A stretch of DNA of 6,497 nucleotides from an uncultured Bryobacterales bacterium (lineage in GTDB: Bacteria; Acidobacteriota; Terriglobia; Bryobacterales; UBA6623): NCBI GenBank assembly GCA_946887065.1, contig CAMPKL010000222.1, positions 1 to 6,497 of the forward strand. The letters run 5' to 3'. Numbering within the stretch: the first letter of the stretch is position 1; the number at the start of each line of letters is the position of its first letter. Below are positions 5,740 through 6,497 of the stretch, piece after piece. The notes beneath the pieces are model-generated. The model had not been told where the DNA came from and made no database searches. It saw only the letters and a list, made by a program, of their open reading frames with translations. Made by a program: the position numbers and the translations under genes.

Positions 5740-6090
5740 GTGAAAGGCCTACTGGGCAAGGCATTGCTGTTTGCCGGCGCGGCCGGATTCACAGCGATCT
5801 TCTTCATCAACTGGTGCCACATGGTCTACCAATGCGGCTGCACGTTCATCTGGGCCGGTTACGCCGATCACTGCAATATTCACAATGCAACGCCGCCGCA
5901 CTGTCCCTGGTGCGCCCACGGGGACTTCGCAACTGTTGCTTTCCTTAGCGTGATCGCATCACAAGCGTTGGTATCGTTTTGGCCTGGACGGGTACAATGG
6001 CTGCGCGTGGGAGCGGCATTCGCCGCATCACCCATCACAGCGGCCATAACCGGCTGGCTGATTGGAATCTACGTCGGCTATTGGTCCTGA
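5740..6090 (+). CDS. Uncharacterised small membrane protein with Cys/His-rich loop
   Basis: I do not recognise a named family. From GTG 5740 the product has 116 residues. The frame is open further upstream to 5644, but that stretch is the antisense of the dehydrogenase N-terminus and is polar and unlike a signal, so the GTG is preferred; TTG 5734 is an alternative. A membrane segment (about 8-23) is followed by a loop (24-62) holding six Cys (26, 32, 34, 45, 55, 58) and five His (27, 44, 48, 54, 60), including CH at 26-27, CGC at 32-34 and HCPWC at 54-58. Two more membrane segments follow (about 63-80 and 90-112). The loop would suit a metal, heme or Fe-S site or disulfides; which of these cannot be told. 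It is divergent from the dehydrogenase gene and ends 9 bases from the convergent peptidase gene. The gene is very likely real because it fills the gap and has clear membrane architecture. Confidence 0.75.
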   Translation: MKGLLGKALLFAGAAGFTAIFFINWCHMVYQCGCTFIWAGYADHCNIHNATPPHCPWCAHGDFATVAFLSVIASQALVSFWPGRVQWLRVGAAFAASPITAAITGWLIGIYVGYWS

Positions 6091-6099
6091 CTGCCTGAG

Positions 6100-6497
6100 C
6101 TATTCGCGGCGGCCGCCCAACAGGCCGGCCCGCATCAAAAAATACAACAGCGTCAGCAACGAGCTGACCGCGGCGGCAATGTAGGTGAGCGCCGCGGCGT
6201 TCAACACCCGGTCGACCCCCTCGCGCTCTCTGGAAGTGACAATCCCGTCCGCCACCACGCGTTCCTTGGCGCGAGCCGTAGCGTCGAACTCCACCGGCAA
6301 CGTCACAAGTTGGAACAAGATGACCGCGGAGAACATTATTACGCCGGCAGTGAAGATGAATCCCGGCCCCTCCGGTCCGGAGAGCATCAAACCGACAGCC
6401 ATCACAAGATAACCCAGCGAAGAACCGATGTTCGCGGTCGGCACCAGCAACGACCGCACCCACAGCGGTTTGTAATGCTCGGCGTGCTGAATCGCAT
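6100..6497 (-). CDS. YugP-type membrane zinc metallopeptidase, C-terminal part (5' part outside window)
   Basis: The frame is open to the right edge; 131 residues are visible before the TAG at 6102-6100. The visible part begins AIQHAEHYKPLW, which in the YugP/Zn_peptidase_2 family follows directly after the HEVGH zinc-binding motif, so the window seems to cut just inside the active-site region. Membrane segments lie at about 23-39, 46-66 and 99-121 of the visible part. LFQLVTLPVEFDAT (60-73) is a strongly conserved family stretch, and the AALTYIAAA run (100-108) also fits. A GTG at 6459 could open the same frame, but the conserved residues upstream of it show that it is internal. The function is a predicted integral-membrane protease of unknown substrate. 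It converges on the Cys/His-rich protein gene with 9 bases between them and no visible terminator hairpin. Confidence 0.88.
   Translation of the reverse strand, partial: AIQHAEHYKPLWVRSLLVPTANIGSSLGYLVMAVGLMLSGPEGPGFIFTAGVIMFSAVILFQLVTLPVEFDATARAKERVVADGIVTSREREGVDRVLNAAALTYIAAAVSSLLTLLYFLMRAGLLGGRRE

Noticed and set aside
5993..6005. TACAAT followed by an out-of-frame ATG-like start within the membrane protein gene
   Set aside because: It lies inside a coding region with no plausible downstream gene in that frame; probably chance.

Overview
The window is a gene-dense, high-GC stretch of an ordinary-looking bacterial chromosome. It holds nine protein genes, two of them cut by the window edges, with gaps of at most about 70 bases. 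I see no tRNA, rRNA, CRISPR array, insertion sequence or phage gene. The gene mix suggests an acidobacterium, perhaps of the Bryobacterales/Solibacteres type: a Tat-exported lipoprotein sugar isomerase-like TIM barrel, an exported methyltransferase-fold protein, an ArnT-like glycosyltransferase, a receiver-less winged-helix protein, and several genes with a -10 box almost touching the start codon. This placement is inference from gene style and has not been tested against any database.

Left block (1-1994, all minus strand). In transcription order this is an inorganic pyrophosphatase (ppa, TTG start), a Tat/lipobox TIM-barrel protein of the sugar phosphate isomerase/epimerase type, and a class I SAM-methyltransferase-fold protein with a signal peptide that runs off the left edge. 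The last two are 2 bases apart, with a strong Shine-Dalgarno inside the end of the upstream gene, so they are very probably co-translated. Both seem to act outside the cytoplasm.

Middle block (2050-4935, plus strand). A membrane glycosyltransferase of the GT39/ArnT-like type is divergent from ppa. It is followed by a small stand-alone OmpR/PhoB-type DNA-binding protein and a two-lobed GNAT acetyltransferase. The acetyltransferase has a perfect TATAAT 8 bases before its ATG, so it is probably transcribed alone as a leaderless mRNA.

Right block (4932-6497). A classical NAD-type short-chain dehydrogenase (minus) ends tail-to-tail with the acetyltransferase; the two stop codons share one CTAG. 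Divergent from it is an uncharacterised 116-residue membrane protein with a Cys/His-rich loop. That protein converges on the C-terminal part of a YugP-type membrane zinc metallopeptidase, cut by the right edge just after its expected HExxH site.

I do not see an integrated new system here. The points most worth a second look are the Cys/His-rich membrane protein, the two classes of translation start (Shine-Dalgarno versus -10 box at leaderless distance), the compact divergent promoter at 5688-5739 with its inverted repeat, and the exported isomerase/methyltransferase pair.
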